Assembly (NCBI GenBank): GCA_021777995.1
Contig: JAJYCW010000012.1
Coordinates: forward strand, 1-52,751
Source: a bacterium
GTDB taxonomy: Bacteria; Armatimonadota; Chthonomonadetes; Chthonomonadales; Chthonomonadaceae
DNA: 52,751 bases
Direction: 5' to 3'
In this document: piece after piece, positions 45,397 through 52,751 of the stretch
Layout: every line of letters begins with the position of its first letter
How positions within the stretch are numbered: the stretch's first letter is position 1
Position numbers and translations under genes: made by a program
The notes under the pieces: model-generated
Told to the model about the DNA's origin: nothing
Databases searched by the model: none
Seen by the model: only the letters and a program-made list of their open reading frames with translations

Positions 45397-45618
45397 ATTG
45401 CAGATTAACGTATAACAGTTTCTTGGAAATTGTGTTCTCAATGCTTGGTCCCTCCTGTTTAGTTGGAGGTGTACACCCTTGGTTTTAACTGTTGTGCCAT
45501 TAAAACCATCCTCGCAATAGCGACAGCACCCTAATTTCCGTCTATTAGCGGATATCAAGTCCTAGATAACCCCATATAATAGTTTCATCTAATCAAAGCT
45601 TAGTTTAGGGGTGAAGGA

Positions 45619-46275
45619 ATGTCGTCAACCGTTTCACCATTACCAGAAGAGGATTTCACAGACCCGCTCGCAAGGCTTCAGGATTCCCACCGCAGAATAG
45701 AGCGATTTCTGGAGCTTACACGCGATCTGGCGTTAAGAACTAATCAGCCTCCAACTGCCGCAGATAGAGAACACCTAAGGCTCGCGCTTCGCTATCTTCG
45801 AAAGGGCCCTCGATCTCATTCAGAAGATGAGGAGGCATCTCTTTTCCCACGGTTGAGGCAAGCAAGAGCCAGTAATCAAGCAGATGCTCTTATGACGATT
45901 GATGATCTGGAGAAGGAACATAACGCCGCGGCTCATTCACATCGATTGGTTGAGGAATTATTTGAACGGTGGATGCAGAGTGGGCCATTGAACCGAGATC
46001 AATACACGCGCATCGTGAATACAACAAGTTCTCTGCGAGAAGCCTATAGGGTCCATATTGAATTTGAGGACACCGTACTATTTCCACTAGCCACTCAACT
46101 TCTGACTCAAGAACAATTGCATGCAATTGGCGAAGAGATGCTGACACGGCGCGTGCGTGCGTCAGCGAGCATGTCCGATACATCCAAATGCGCGGCACGA
46201 CGAAGACAACACTTCAATGCCCAAGTACACGAACTAAACCCAAACTACGAGAAATCAGGTGGTCCAAGACCGTGA
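45619..46275 (+). CDS. Hemerythrin HHE-domain protein
   Basis: 218 residues; AGGGGTGAAGGA precedes the ATG. Helical bundle with the spaced His/Glu di-iron ligands: LQDSHRRIERF, SHSEDEEASLFPRL, DLEKEHNAAAHSHRL and HIEFEDTVLFPLA, residues ~20-160. The last ~45 residues are basic and variable. Such proteins bind oxygen, NO or iron. Its stop overlaps the next gene's GTG by 4 bases, placing it at the head of a three-gene operon with two heme-related radical SAM enzymes. A TATAAT near 45578 is the probable -10. Confidence 0.9.
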   Translation: MSSTVSPLPEEDFTDPLARLQDSHRRIERFLELTRDLALRTNQPPTAADREHLRLALRYLRKGPRSHSEDEEASLFPRLRQARASNQADALMTIDDLEKEHNAAAHSHRLVEELFERWMQSGPLNRDQYTRIVNTTSSLREAYRVHIEFEDTVLFPLATQLLTQEQLHAIGEEMLTRRVRASASMSDTSKCAARRRQHFNAQVHELNPNYEKSGGPRP

Positions 46276-47435
46276 CAACCACAAATCCATCACCAGCAAT
46301 GTCTGGAAAAATACCCTATACGACATCAGATTTTGCGACAAGTCCATTTGTTGCATTCTACGAGGTCACACGGGCCTGTGATCTGGTGTGCAAACATTGC
46401 CGAGCTTGTGCTCAGCCCTTATCGCACCCGCACGAGCTTACCAACTCGCAATCCCGTACATTGATTGATCAGTTTGCATCATTTCCCAAACCTCCGACGC
46501 TTGTCTTTACGGGGGGTGACCCCATGAAGCGTCCAGATATTTTTGACCTAGTATGGCATGCGACGTCACAGGGTCTTACAACCGCGATGACACCGTCTGC
46601 AACACCACTCGTTAATAAGGAGGCGATTAAACGGCTTAAGGACGCCGGCATTAGCCGGCTCGCCGTAAGCCTTGATGGTTCAGACGCACTTACGCATGAC
46701 ATGTTCCGAGGCGTATCTGGTAGCTTTGACCGCACAATGGACATTCTTTCGCACGCGGAGGATGTGGGATTAACCACACAGATCAACACGACGATTACTC
46801 GACGGAACTTCAACCAAATTAATGACATTGCCGAACTAATTGCGAAAAAACACATCGTATTATGGTCGGTTTTCTTCCTTGTGCCCGTTGGCCGTGGGCT
46901 AGCTGAACAGCGGATTAGGCCACACCAATACGAGGAAGCATTTGAAATGTTGTGGAATCAGTCGCAGAAGCAGCAATATGCTATTAAAACCACGGAGGCC
47001 CACCATTACCGCAGATTTGCACTACAGCGCCTAGGTATAGATCCAGGTACTAATGGATCGGATTTGGCTTCACATGGTTCACGTGTTGCCAACCAGCCAA
47101 TTAAGGACAGAATCCAGAGGGCACCGCTAGGTGTAAACGATGGCAAGGGCTGCATGTTTGTAAGTCATACCGGGGCAGTATATCCAAGCGGTTTCATGCC
47201 GATTTCTGCGGGTAAATATCCTCGCCAATCTATTGTTGATGTATACCAGAACAGCGAGATCTTCAAGGCTCTCCGCAATCCTGACCAGCTTGAAGGAAAG
47301 TGCGGTCATTGTGAGTACAGGAGCATCTGCGGAGGCAGTCGTGCCCGAGCATTTTGTGTCACTAGAAATCCGCTGGCTGCTGAACCAGATTGTGTGTATA
47401 TTCCTGCTGCGCTAAGGACGGAATCATTATGTTAA
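46272..47435 (+). CDS. Radical SAM/SPASM protein of the TIGR04053 (AhbD-related) type
   Basis: 387 residues. Radical SAM motif CDLVCKHC in FYEVTRACDLVCKHCRA; VFTGGDPMKRPDIFDLV; SVFFLVPVGRG; and a SPASM-type C-terminus (GKCGHCEYRSICGGSRARAF) for auxiliary clusters. Resembles TIGR04053 proteins, relatives of the AhbD heme synthase that oxidatively decarboxylates iron-coproporphyrin III. I take the GTG at 46272 (GTGA overlap with the hemerythrin gene, AGGTGG upstream). An earlier in-frame start would overlap the hemerythrin gene by 88 bases. Exact reaction is not proven. Confidence 0.85.
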   Translation: MTTTNPSPAMSGKIPYTTSDFATSPFVAFYEVTRACDLVCKHCRACAQPLSHPHELTNSQSRTLIDQFASFPKPPTLVFTGGDPMKRPDIFDLVWHATSQGLTTAMTPSATPLVNKEAIKRLKDAGISRLAVSLDGSDALTHDMFRGVSGSFDRTMDILSHAEDVGLTTQINTTITRRNFNQINDIAELIAKKHIVLWSVFFLVPVGRGLAEQRIRPHQYEEAFEMLWNQSQKQQYAIKTTEAHHYRRFALQRLGIDPGTNGSDLASHGSRVANQPIKDRIQRAPLGVNDGKGCMFVSHTGAVYPSGFMPISAGKYPRQSIVDVYQNSEIFKALRNPDQLEGKCGHCEYRSICGGSRARAFCVTRNPLAAEPDCVYIPAALRTESLC

Positions 47436-48616
47436 GTGTAAGTAATCTGCTTTGCGACCACAAGGCCGGCAATGAGAAGCTCCGCTACGGCCATAAGGCG
47501 GCAGACCGCAACGGGACACCTAGACCCGTGGTAGTGTGGGGTGTAACTAGAGCGTGTAATCTGCGATGCGTTCATTGCTATGCATCTGCGACCCCAGGTC
47601 CCGCGCCTGGTGAATTGACTCACGCCGAAGGCATTGCACTTCTTGATGATTTAAAGGGCTTTGACGTTCCCGCTGTGCTATTTAGCGGAGGTGAACCCTT
47701 GGCACGTAAAGATACGCCTGAGCTTATTGGACACGCGTCTTCCATAGGGTTAACCAGCACATTGTCAACCAATGGCCTCCTGATTGATGACGCAATGGCT
47801 GACAGGCTTGCAAGTCTAGGCCTCAAATATGCCGGAATAAGCATCGACGGAGTACCAGAGCGGCACGACAAACTTCGCGGTAAGCCTGGTGCATTTCTGC
47901 AGACTATGGCTGCGATAGATCGATGCCGCCACCGGGGGATAAAGGTAGGGATGCGGTTTACAGTCCACGGACTAAATCGCTATGACCTAGATGAGATTTT
48001 TGACCTATGTTTGGAACACGACGTCCAGCGCCTATGTGTTTACCATCTTGCCTACTCTGGTCGGGGTGGGAGCATGCAAAAGGTCGATTTAACGGCCACC
48101 CAAACAAGAGATGTCGTCGATAGAATATTTGAACGCACCCGTGAGTGTCAACGCAATGGTCACAATCTAGAGGTACTGACAGTCGACAACCATTCAGATG
48201 CCGCTTACGTGCTGTTGGCACTTGAACAGACTGATCCGCAACGAGCTCAACTGGTCAGAGAGCGACTGGCCGGCACAGGCGGTAACAGATCGGGGTGCAA
48301 CATCGCGGCAATAGATCCTATGGGCAACGTTCACTATGATCAATTCACCTGGTATTACAACTGTGGTAACGTGCGCGAAACTCCGTTCAGCCAGTTATGG
48401 GCAGAGGCTAGTGATGAACGGCTATCAATCCTTCGCGATCGCAAGCCGCACCTTCCAGAACGTTGCCAGTCATGCAGGTTCCTAGACGTATGCAATGGTA
48501 ATTTACGTACCCGTGCCGAGGCAGCAACCGGCGATTGGCTAGGAATGGACCCTAGCTGCTATCTTACGGATGAAGAAATTGGTCGAGTTCCCGTTGCTGC
48601 GGTCACCTCAGCATAG
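47429..48616 (+). CDS. ahbC: AhbC/NirJ-like radical SAM enzyme
   Basis: 395 residues. Starts MLSVSNLLCDHKAGNEKLRY, then PVVVWGVTRACNLRCVHCYA (radical SAM cluster), LFSGGEPLARKD, VDNHSDAAYVLL and a SPASM end (CQSCRFLDVCNGN, DPSCYLTDEEIG). This layout matches AhbC (12,18-didecarboxysiroheme deacetylase) and its relative NirJ, which remove side-chains from siroheme-derived tetrapyrroles. Overlaps the previous gene by 7 bases; AAGGA precedes the ATG. ahbA/B are not in the window. AhbC fits better than NirJ, but heme d1 synthesis cannot be excluded. Confidence 0.85.
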   Translation: MLSVSNLLCDHKAGNEKLRYGHKAADRNGTPRPVVVWGVTRACNLRCVHCYASATPGPAPGELTHAEGIALLDDLKGFDVPAVLFSGGEPLARKDTPELIGHASSIGLTSTLSTNGLLIDDAMADRLASLGLKYAGISIDGVPERHDKLRGKPGAFLQTMAAIDRCRHRGIKVGMRFTVHGLNRYDLDEIFDLCLEHDVQRLCVYHLAYSGRGGSMQKVDLTATQTRDVVDRIFERTRECQRNGHNLEVLTVDNHSDAAYVLLALEQTDPQRAQLVRERLAGTGGNRSGCNIAAIDPMGNVHYDQFTWYYNCGNVRETPFSQLWAEASDERLSILRDRKPHLPERCQSCRFLDVCNGNLRTRAEAATGDWLGMDPSCYLTDEEIGRVPVAAVTSA

Positions 48617-48639
48617 TAGTACGGAACACGAAAAGTCGC

Positions 48640-48669
48640 CGAGGGGTATTGCACTCACATTATCCCTCG
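48640..48669. terminator. Hairpin between convergent ahbC and dehydrogenase genes
   Basis: Nine pairs with one G-T: CGAGGGGTA (48640-48648) with TATCCCTCG (48661-48669) around a 12-base loop. No clear T run follows on either strand; its position suggests a bidirectional terminator. Confidence 0.45.
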
Positions 48670-48678
48670 CCGGACTAA

Positions 48679-48694
48679 CGTTCCACGTGAAACG
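48679..48694. promoter_or_regulatory. Second parS-like site
   Basis: CGTTCCACGTGAAACG matches the parS consensus at 13 of 16 positions and keeps the CACGTGAAAC core. It is intergenic, about 8 kb from parAB. Confidence 0.5.
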
Positions 48695-48715
48695 CCAATA
48701 GAAAGCTCGGTGATG

Positions 48716-49765
48716 TTACGAGACAACACACGCCTTGATAATATCGAGTTCTCCATCTGCCAATTCACGTAGAATTCTAGGCACCTCATCCAGTGAGATA
48801 TGTGTGCTAATAAGGGACGGAGCCTTCACTTCACTGTTGCTAATGAGTTGCAGCGCTCGTCGAAACGAAGTTGGAGTATGATGAAAGGACGCCCGAAGCG
48901 TGACCTCATCGTAATGCAACCTTGCAGTATCCAGCGTTATCGTACTGCCGGCGGAACACCCACCAAATAGATTAACCGTTCCTGCTTTACGCACCATAGC
49001 GATTGCTGATGACCAGGCTTCTGGCGTACCAATTGCCTCAATGACGACATCAGCACCAAATGTACCAGGTGTACAATCTCGGACCTTCGATACTACGTCA
49101 TCCTGTTCATCGATGTTTAGGGTTTCTGTAGCACCAAACTTTGAAGCTAACCGTAATCTTGCCTCCCTGCGGCCTACTGCGATAACAGAGCAACCAGCTA
49201 AAACACACAATCGAACAAACATAAGGCCAATAGGTCCCAATCCAAGAACTACAACAGTCGAACCTGGTTCAACCGGTGCCAGTTCCAGGCTACGCACGAC
49301 ACACGCGAGCGGTTCGCACATTGCGGCGCACTCCAAGGGTGTATTAGATGAAACACGCAACATGTTTTTGGCTGCTATCCTACCTGGGATGATGGCCCGT
49401 TCCGCGAACGCACCGTTGAAAAAGAGCAAATCCTCACACAACTCTTGGCGCCCGTGTAAACAGTAAAAGCAATTGTCGCATGGTGCCGAATTTGCCGCTA
49501 CAACCCGATCACCTACATTCCATTCGTCGACGTCGGATCCTACCGCCTCAATAACTCCCGCAAACTCATGGCCGAACAGCGCGGGAGGTTGTATCATGCG
49601 AGCATGATGTCCACGGCGGAATACCTTAACGTCCGTACCACATGTCAACGCGCGCTCAACCTTGATACGTACCTCGCCCACGCCAGGTGATAACACCGGA
49701 ACCTCTTCAATAGCGACGTTTTCTTTACCGTGGAGTACGACCGCCCGCATTGTATTGATGGTCAC
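48716..49765 (-). CDS. Zinc-dependent alcohol/polyol dehydrogenase (MDR family)
   Basis: 349 residues. Catalytic zinc site CGTDVKVFRRG with GHEFAGVIEAVG; structural zinc CDNCFYCLHGRQELC; Rossmann motif VVVLGLGPIGLMFVRL. Sorbitol/threonine-dehydrogenase-like; the substrate is not determined. Starts at a GTG overlapping the previous gene's stop (GTGA); an ATG at 49750 is an alternative. Last gene of a minus-strand operon with another zinc dehydrogenase and a beta-helix glycosidase-like protein, so it may oxidise a released sugar. Confidence 0.88.
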   Translation of the reverse strand: MTINTMRAVVLHGKENVAIEEVPVLSPGVGEVRIKVERALTCGTDVKVFRRGHHARMIQPPALFGHEFAGVIEAVGSDVDEWNVGDRVVAANSAPCDNCFYCLHGRQELCEDLLFFNGAFAERAIIPGRIAAKNMLRVSSNTPLECAAMCEPLACVVRSLELAPVEPGSTVVVLGLGPIGLMFVRLCVLAGCSVIAVGRREARLRLASKFGATETLNIDEQDDVVSKVRDCTPGTFGADVVIEAIGTPEAWSSAIAMVRKAGTVNLFGGCSAGSTITLDTARLHYDEVTLRASFHHTPTSFRRALQLISNSEVKAPSLISTHISLDEVPRILRELADGELDIIKACVVS

Positions 49766-50820
49766 GATACAGTCACCACAACTTTTAGTACTCCATCTGT
49801 TGGACTTGATGCGATTTGAAGCGCCTCGTTAATATCCTGAAGCGGGTACCGATGACTAATCAATTTTTCTACATCGTAATCACCCCGCCATATCATTTCT
49901 GCTACCTCGTCTTGAATGGAAATATCACTACTGTAAGAGCCGATGACCGATTTCTCGTTTACACAAACCTCGCCTGCATCGACGTTAATTATATCATTCA
50001 TGCGCGTTTGAGCAAACAACAATACGCGTCCACCTCTTCGAACAGATTGTAGCGCACTAGTTAAGATGGCAGTATCTGGCACAGCTACCACGGCGATATC
50101 GGCGCCTTCCGATGCACCAACCTGCCGGAGTGCATCACTCATGCCAGAAGGATATACGGAAGCTTCTGCCCCAAATTCCAGCGAGCAATTCCTGCGATGA
50201 GGTTGAGGGTCAACACCAACGACACGTGCACCCATCAATGAGGCCGTCCTTGTGATCAATAATCCAATCGGACCCTGACCGTAAACTATTACAACATCGG
50301 ATCGGCTGACACCAATACGCCTCATGCCTTTAACCACCGTGTTCACTGGTTCGACAAGAGTAGCGGCATCAAATGATTTACCATCTGGAATACGCACCAT
50401 ACCGAATTCTGTGCAGTGAGGGAGCACTCGTACGTACTCAGCGTACCCTCCACCAGCCGGCTCAAATCCTGCTGTAACTCCCGTGGCCTTGTACGTTGGA
50501 CATTGTGCATAATCACCATGATTGCAGTATCTGCATGAGGTGCGACAGCACGGAATATGGTGCATTACTGCCACTCTATCCCCTACGCTCCAGGCTTTAA
50601 CATGCTGGCCAACTTTCACGATTGTTCCAGCGGTCTCATGCCCGAACACTCGAGGACCAGGTACCAATCCAAAGTTTATCTTTTTGAGATCTGTACCGCA
50701 AACACCGCAGACTGCCACCTTGACGAGGACCTCATTTGACGTAATCGTTGGTATTGCTATCTTCTCAACTCGCACGTCACCCTTACCGTGATAAACTCCC
50801 GCCCACATCGTCTCTGTCAT
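49762..50820 (-). CDS. Zinc-dependent dehydrogenase (MDR family), second of the pair
   Basis: 352 residues. Catalytic site CGVCGTDLKKINFG with FGHETAGTIVKVG; structural cysteines in CCRTSCRYCNHGDYAQC, with one residue more than usual in the first gap; Rossmann motif VIVYGQGPIGLLITRTA. Only distantly like its neighbour, so the pair is not a recent duplicate. ATG overlaps the upstream gene's TGA (ATGA). Likely co-translated sugar or polyol catabolism with adjacent genes. Confidence 0.88.
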   Translation of the reverse strand: MTETMWAGVYHGKGDVRVEKIAIPTITSNEVLVKVAVCGVCGTDLKKINFGLVPGPRVFGHETAGTIVKVGQHVKAWSVGDRVAVMHHIPCCRTSCRYCNHGDYAQCPTYKATGVTAGFEPAGGGYAEYVRVLPHCTEFGMVRIPDGKSFDAATLVEPVNTVVKGMRRIGVSRSDVVIVYGQGPIGLLITRTASLMGARVVGVDPQPHRRNCSLEFGAEASVYPSGMSDALRQVGASEGADIAVVAVPDTAILTSALQSVRRGGRVLLFAQTRMNDIINVDAGEVCVNEKSVIGSYSSDISIQDEVAEMIWRGDYDVEKLISHRYPLQDINEALQIASSPTDGVLKVVVTVS

Positions 50821-52751
50821 TTGGCCAGATCCGTTGGGAATGTCTCAGGCTCGTTAAGTGCCCTGGTTAAGTACTTAACAGGTAGGCTACTACCCCAGCC
50901 AGATATTGGAATAGCCTTAAATCCTAATGCCACCGCGGGAGAACCAGTACGTAGCCTGAAATCATACGCGTTGGCGTTTACGAAATCCGGCTGTGCTATC
51001 AATGAATGTTGGTCCTGCCCGCGCGCCTGCCATTGCGCCAACGTCAAGCCTGAGAATGTAATTGGCATCCTAGATGAATTCCAGTAGAGGTTATAGTCCA
51101 TTTTAAAATCATTCCCGGTCCAGTTTCCACCTAGAAGCACCCCTTGATTGAAATACACGATGTTATGTTCAAATTTGAACGACAAATGATTTTCCGCTAG
51201 CGTGCGACGAATTTGCATGGTGTGTGCAAACGCAAAGATGTTATTGATTACTAGATTATCAGCTCCGTAATGCTGATGCAATCCTCCCGATTTCGTGTTG
51301 TACACAACATTGTTTTTAGCAAGCACATTAGAGGTTCCTTCATCAAAATAAATACCCCAACCGCCGTAGGTGGCCGACCAGATATTGCGTAGAAGGTTGT
51401 GCTTCAGCACGGTACCAGGTGCTACACCTAACAGGTAAATTCCCCCCATATCGGATAACACCCCTTGCCCGACCTGTTCGATTACATTATTGGATATAAG
51501 GTTGTGATTTGCCTGGGTAGGAGCATAACCCCACGTCCAGCCCACCGAAATGCCAGTGTAGTAAAGATCCGAGATCGTATTGTGATCCACAACATTGTGA
51601 GACGATCGGCCAATCCAAACCCCGGTCGCAGCAGGATGAATGCGACCACATGCTGCTATTATGCAGTTCCTAATCGTGTCGTGGCCGGCATTTAACTTGC
51701 CGACGCGTTCTACCGTTTCGCCTACCTTCACGCCGCCGCTGCCCAGGTCATATGCCACACAGTTTTGTATGGTGTCATGCCTGCAACCTTCTCCCATCTG
51801 AATAGCCCAAGTCCCTGTGTGCGTCACCCTGCAGTCCTGCAAAACCACATGCCTTGCAGCGGTCATCTCAATTGCTGCACCTAGGTCGGCGTCGGCTTGT
51901 GGAAAATCATGTCCCTGCAGTGGCGTTTGATAACTGGTGTAAGAAAAAGTGAGGCCCTGTAATGCGACATTCCTAACGTAGCTGTTCTCTTCTCCATTGC
52001 CTATCAACTTCATCAAACTTGCGAGCCTCGGCACAACTACTTGGGTGTTACCTGGCTCTTCACCGTGTACTGGTATGTAGGTCAAGGTATTCGTCGGCCT
52101 GTCTAGGTACCACTGCCCCGGAATATGAAGCGCCTCTTTCACATTTGAAAACAGGTATCGATTTCCAGGATTGTAATCTGCCCATTGAGCTAAACTGCAC
52201 GTTGGCCCGGTGAACGTGATAGTGTGTGATGAAGGGTCGATATGAGCTATCTTATTACGAGCCATTGCCCATATATGCACGCAGAGCACATCCACATCCT
52301 GTTGGTTCGCAAATGAGTGCGGTACTTGACCAACCTTGTACTCAAATCTATCATATCCAAGCTTAGTATTAGCCTTGGTAGGGCTCAATGCGCGTTGTAC
52401 AGTAAACCAGCCCTTTTCCGGTAGTCGCGGCCTTTGGCGTCGAACACCATTAGCCCAAAGCTCCTGAAATGTGGACCCAGTGGGAGTTTTGCTGCACCAC
52501 CAGCCGTTTGACCTCTTACGCCACCGGGTGACCACAACACCGCCCGAAAGAACGGGCCGAGCACCCGCCTCCGCCTTTATGATAAGCGGCGAACTAGAAT
52601 TCCCACAAACGTCGGGAGTGATGATAATAGGATGAGCTAAAGTATATGTGCCGCTTTCCACGATAATTGCTACAGGATGGTGATATTGAGGATTTACCTT
52701 CCGAAACGCTCGCACCTCCGCAAGCGCTCGGTCAATAGACGCGAATGGACC
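50817..52751 (-). CDS. Right-handed parallel beta-helix protein, GH141-like (5' end outside window)
   Basis: The frame is open to the right edge; the first visible codons read GPFASIDRALAEVRAF, typical just after the mature N-terminus of these proteins, so the signal peptide and start lie beyond the window. About 644 residues are visible. An N-terminal lobe (LIIKAEAGARPVLSGG, ELWANGVRRQRPRLPEKG) is followed by a helix of repeats such as NHNLISNNVIEQVG and SNVLAKNNVVYNT, as in beta-helix polysaccharide-active enzymes. GH141 (alpha-L-fucosidase/xylanase) is the closest named pattern I recall; substrate is unproven. First gene of an operon with two zinc dehydrogenases. Confidence 0.82.
   Translation of the reverse strand, partial: GPFASIDRALAEVRAFRKVNPQYHHPVAIIVESGTYTLAHPIIITPDVCGNSSSPLIIKAEAGARPVLSGGVVVTRWRKRSNGWWCSKTPTGSTFQELWANGVRRQRPRLPEKGWFTVQRALSPTKANTKLGYDRFEYKVGQVPHSFANQQDVDVLCVHIWAMARNKIAHIDPSSHTITFTGPTCSLAQWADYNPGNRYLFSNVKEALHIPGQWYLDRPTNTLTYIPVHGEEPGNTQVVVPRLASLMKLIGNGEENSYVRNVALQGLTFSYTSYQTPLQGHDFPQADADLGAAIEMTAARHVVLQDCRVTHTGTWAIQMGEGCRHDTIQNCVAYDLGSGGVKVGETVERVGKLNAGHDTIRNCIIAACGRIHPAATGVWIGRSSHNVVDHNTISDLYYTGISVGWTWGYAPTQANHNLISNNVIEQVGQGVLSDMGGIYLLGVAPGTVLKHNLLRNIWSATYGGWGIYFDEGTSNVLAKNNVVYNTKSGGLHQHYGADNLVINNIFAFAHTMQIRRTLAENHLSFKFEHNIVYFNQGVLLGGNWTGNDFKMDYNLYWNSSRMPITFSGLTLAQWQARGQDQHSLIAQPDFVNANAYDFRLRTGSPAVALGFKAIPISGWGSSLPVKYLTRALNEPETFPTDLAK

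Noticed and set aside
45451-45477. CCTCC/GGAGG stem and GGTGTACACC palindrome after comM
   Set aside because: Short and without a T run; I cannot call it a terminator.

Overview
The window looks like chromosomal DNA of a diderm (two-membrane) bacterium outside the Proteobacteria. Armatimonadota is the best guess, by inference from gene content rather than from any marker gene. Three things point that way: a porin tethered by an S-layer-homology (SLH) domain, a TamB/BamA-type outer-membrane assembly locus, and a lone radical-SAM-linked DUF2344 protein beside RNase G. Base composition is near 50% GC throughout. I see no rRNA, tRNA, CRISPR array, insertion sequence or prophage.

Left edge (1-4.8 kb): a secreted RHS/YD-repeat protein runs off the window on the minus strand. 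It ends, inside the window, in a pretoxin HINT domain, so it is probably a polymorphic toxin whose tip lies outside. Just upstream, in the same direction, is a C39-type cysteine-peptidase lipoprotein gene whose frame is broken at a run of nine C, with a good promoter before it. Between the two is an orphan near-consensus plus-strand promoter followed by two hairpins.

5.3-14.9 kb: lipA, a 1667-residue TamB-like protein, an ECF sigma factor and a BamA/Omp85 protein, all on the plus strand, then a small secreted cysteine protein and a strong terminator. 15-18.7 kb: DUF2344 protein, RNase G and a renalase-like flavoprotein, tightly coupled. 19-23.4 kb: three exported proteins (Ig-like lipoprotein, a protein with a PEP-CTERM-like tail, a large TPR protein) ended by a terminator. 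23.6-30.8 kb: a GH95-like glycosidase, a degenerate receiver-like protein overlapping an LSm-like small protein, a clostripain-like lipoprotein and trpE.

30.8-37.6 kb: the SLH/collagen-like/coiled-coil porin with a long leader, a 57-residue zinc-ribbon-like protein, lipB, wecB, a 62-residue unknown and a membrane-anchored subtilisin. 37.6-45.4 kb: an AddA-like helicase without its nuclease domain, parA-parB overlapping by 77 bases with a parS-like site inside parA, a solitary FlgM-like protein, a quinone oxidoreductase and comM. 45.6-48.6 kb: a tight operon of a hemerythrin-like protein, a TIGR04053-type radical SAM protein and an AhbC-like radical SAM enzyme, suggesting siroheme-dependent heme (or heme d1-like) biosynthesis. 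48.7 kb to the right edge: a minus-strand operon of a parallel beta-helix (GH141-like) protein and two zinc-dependent dehydrogenases with 4-base overlaps; the first gene runs off the window.
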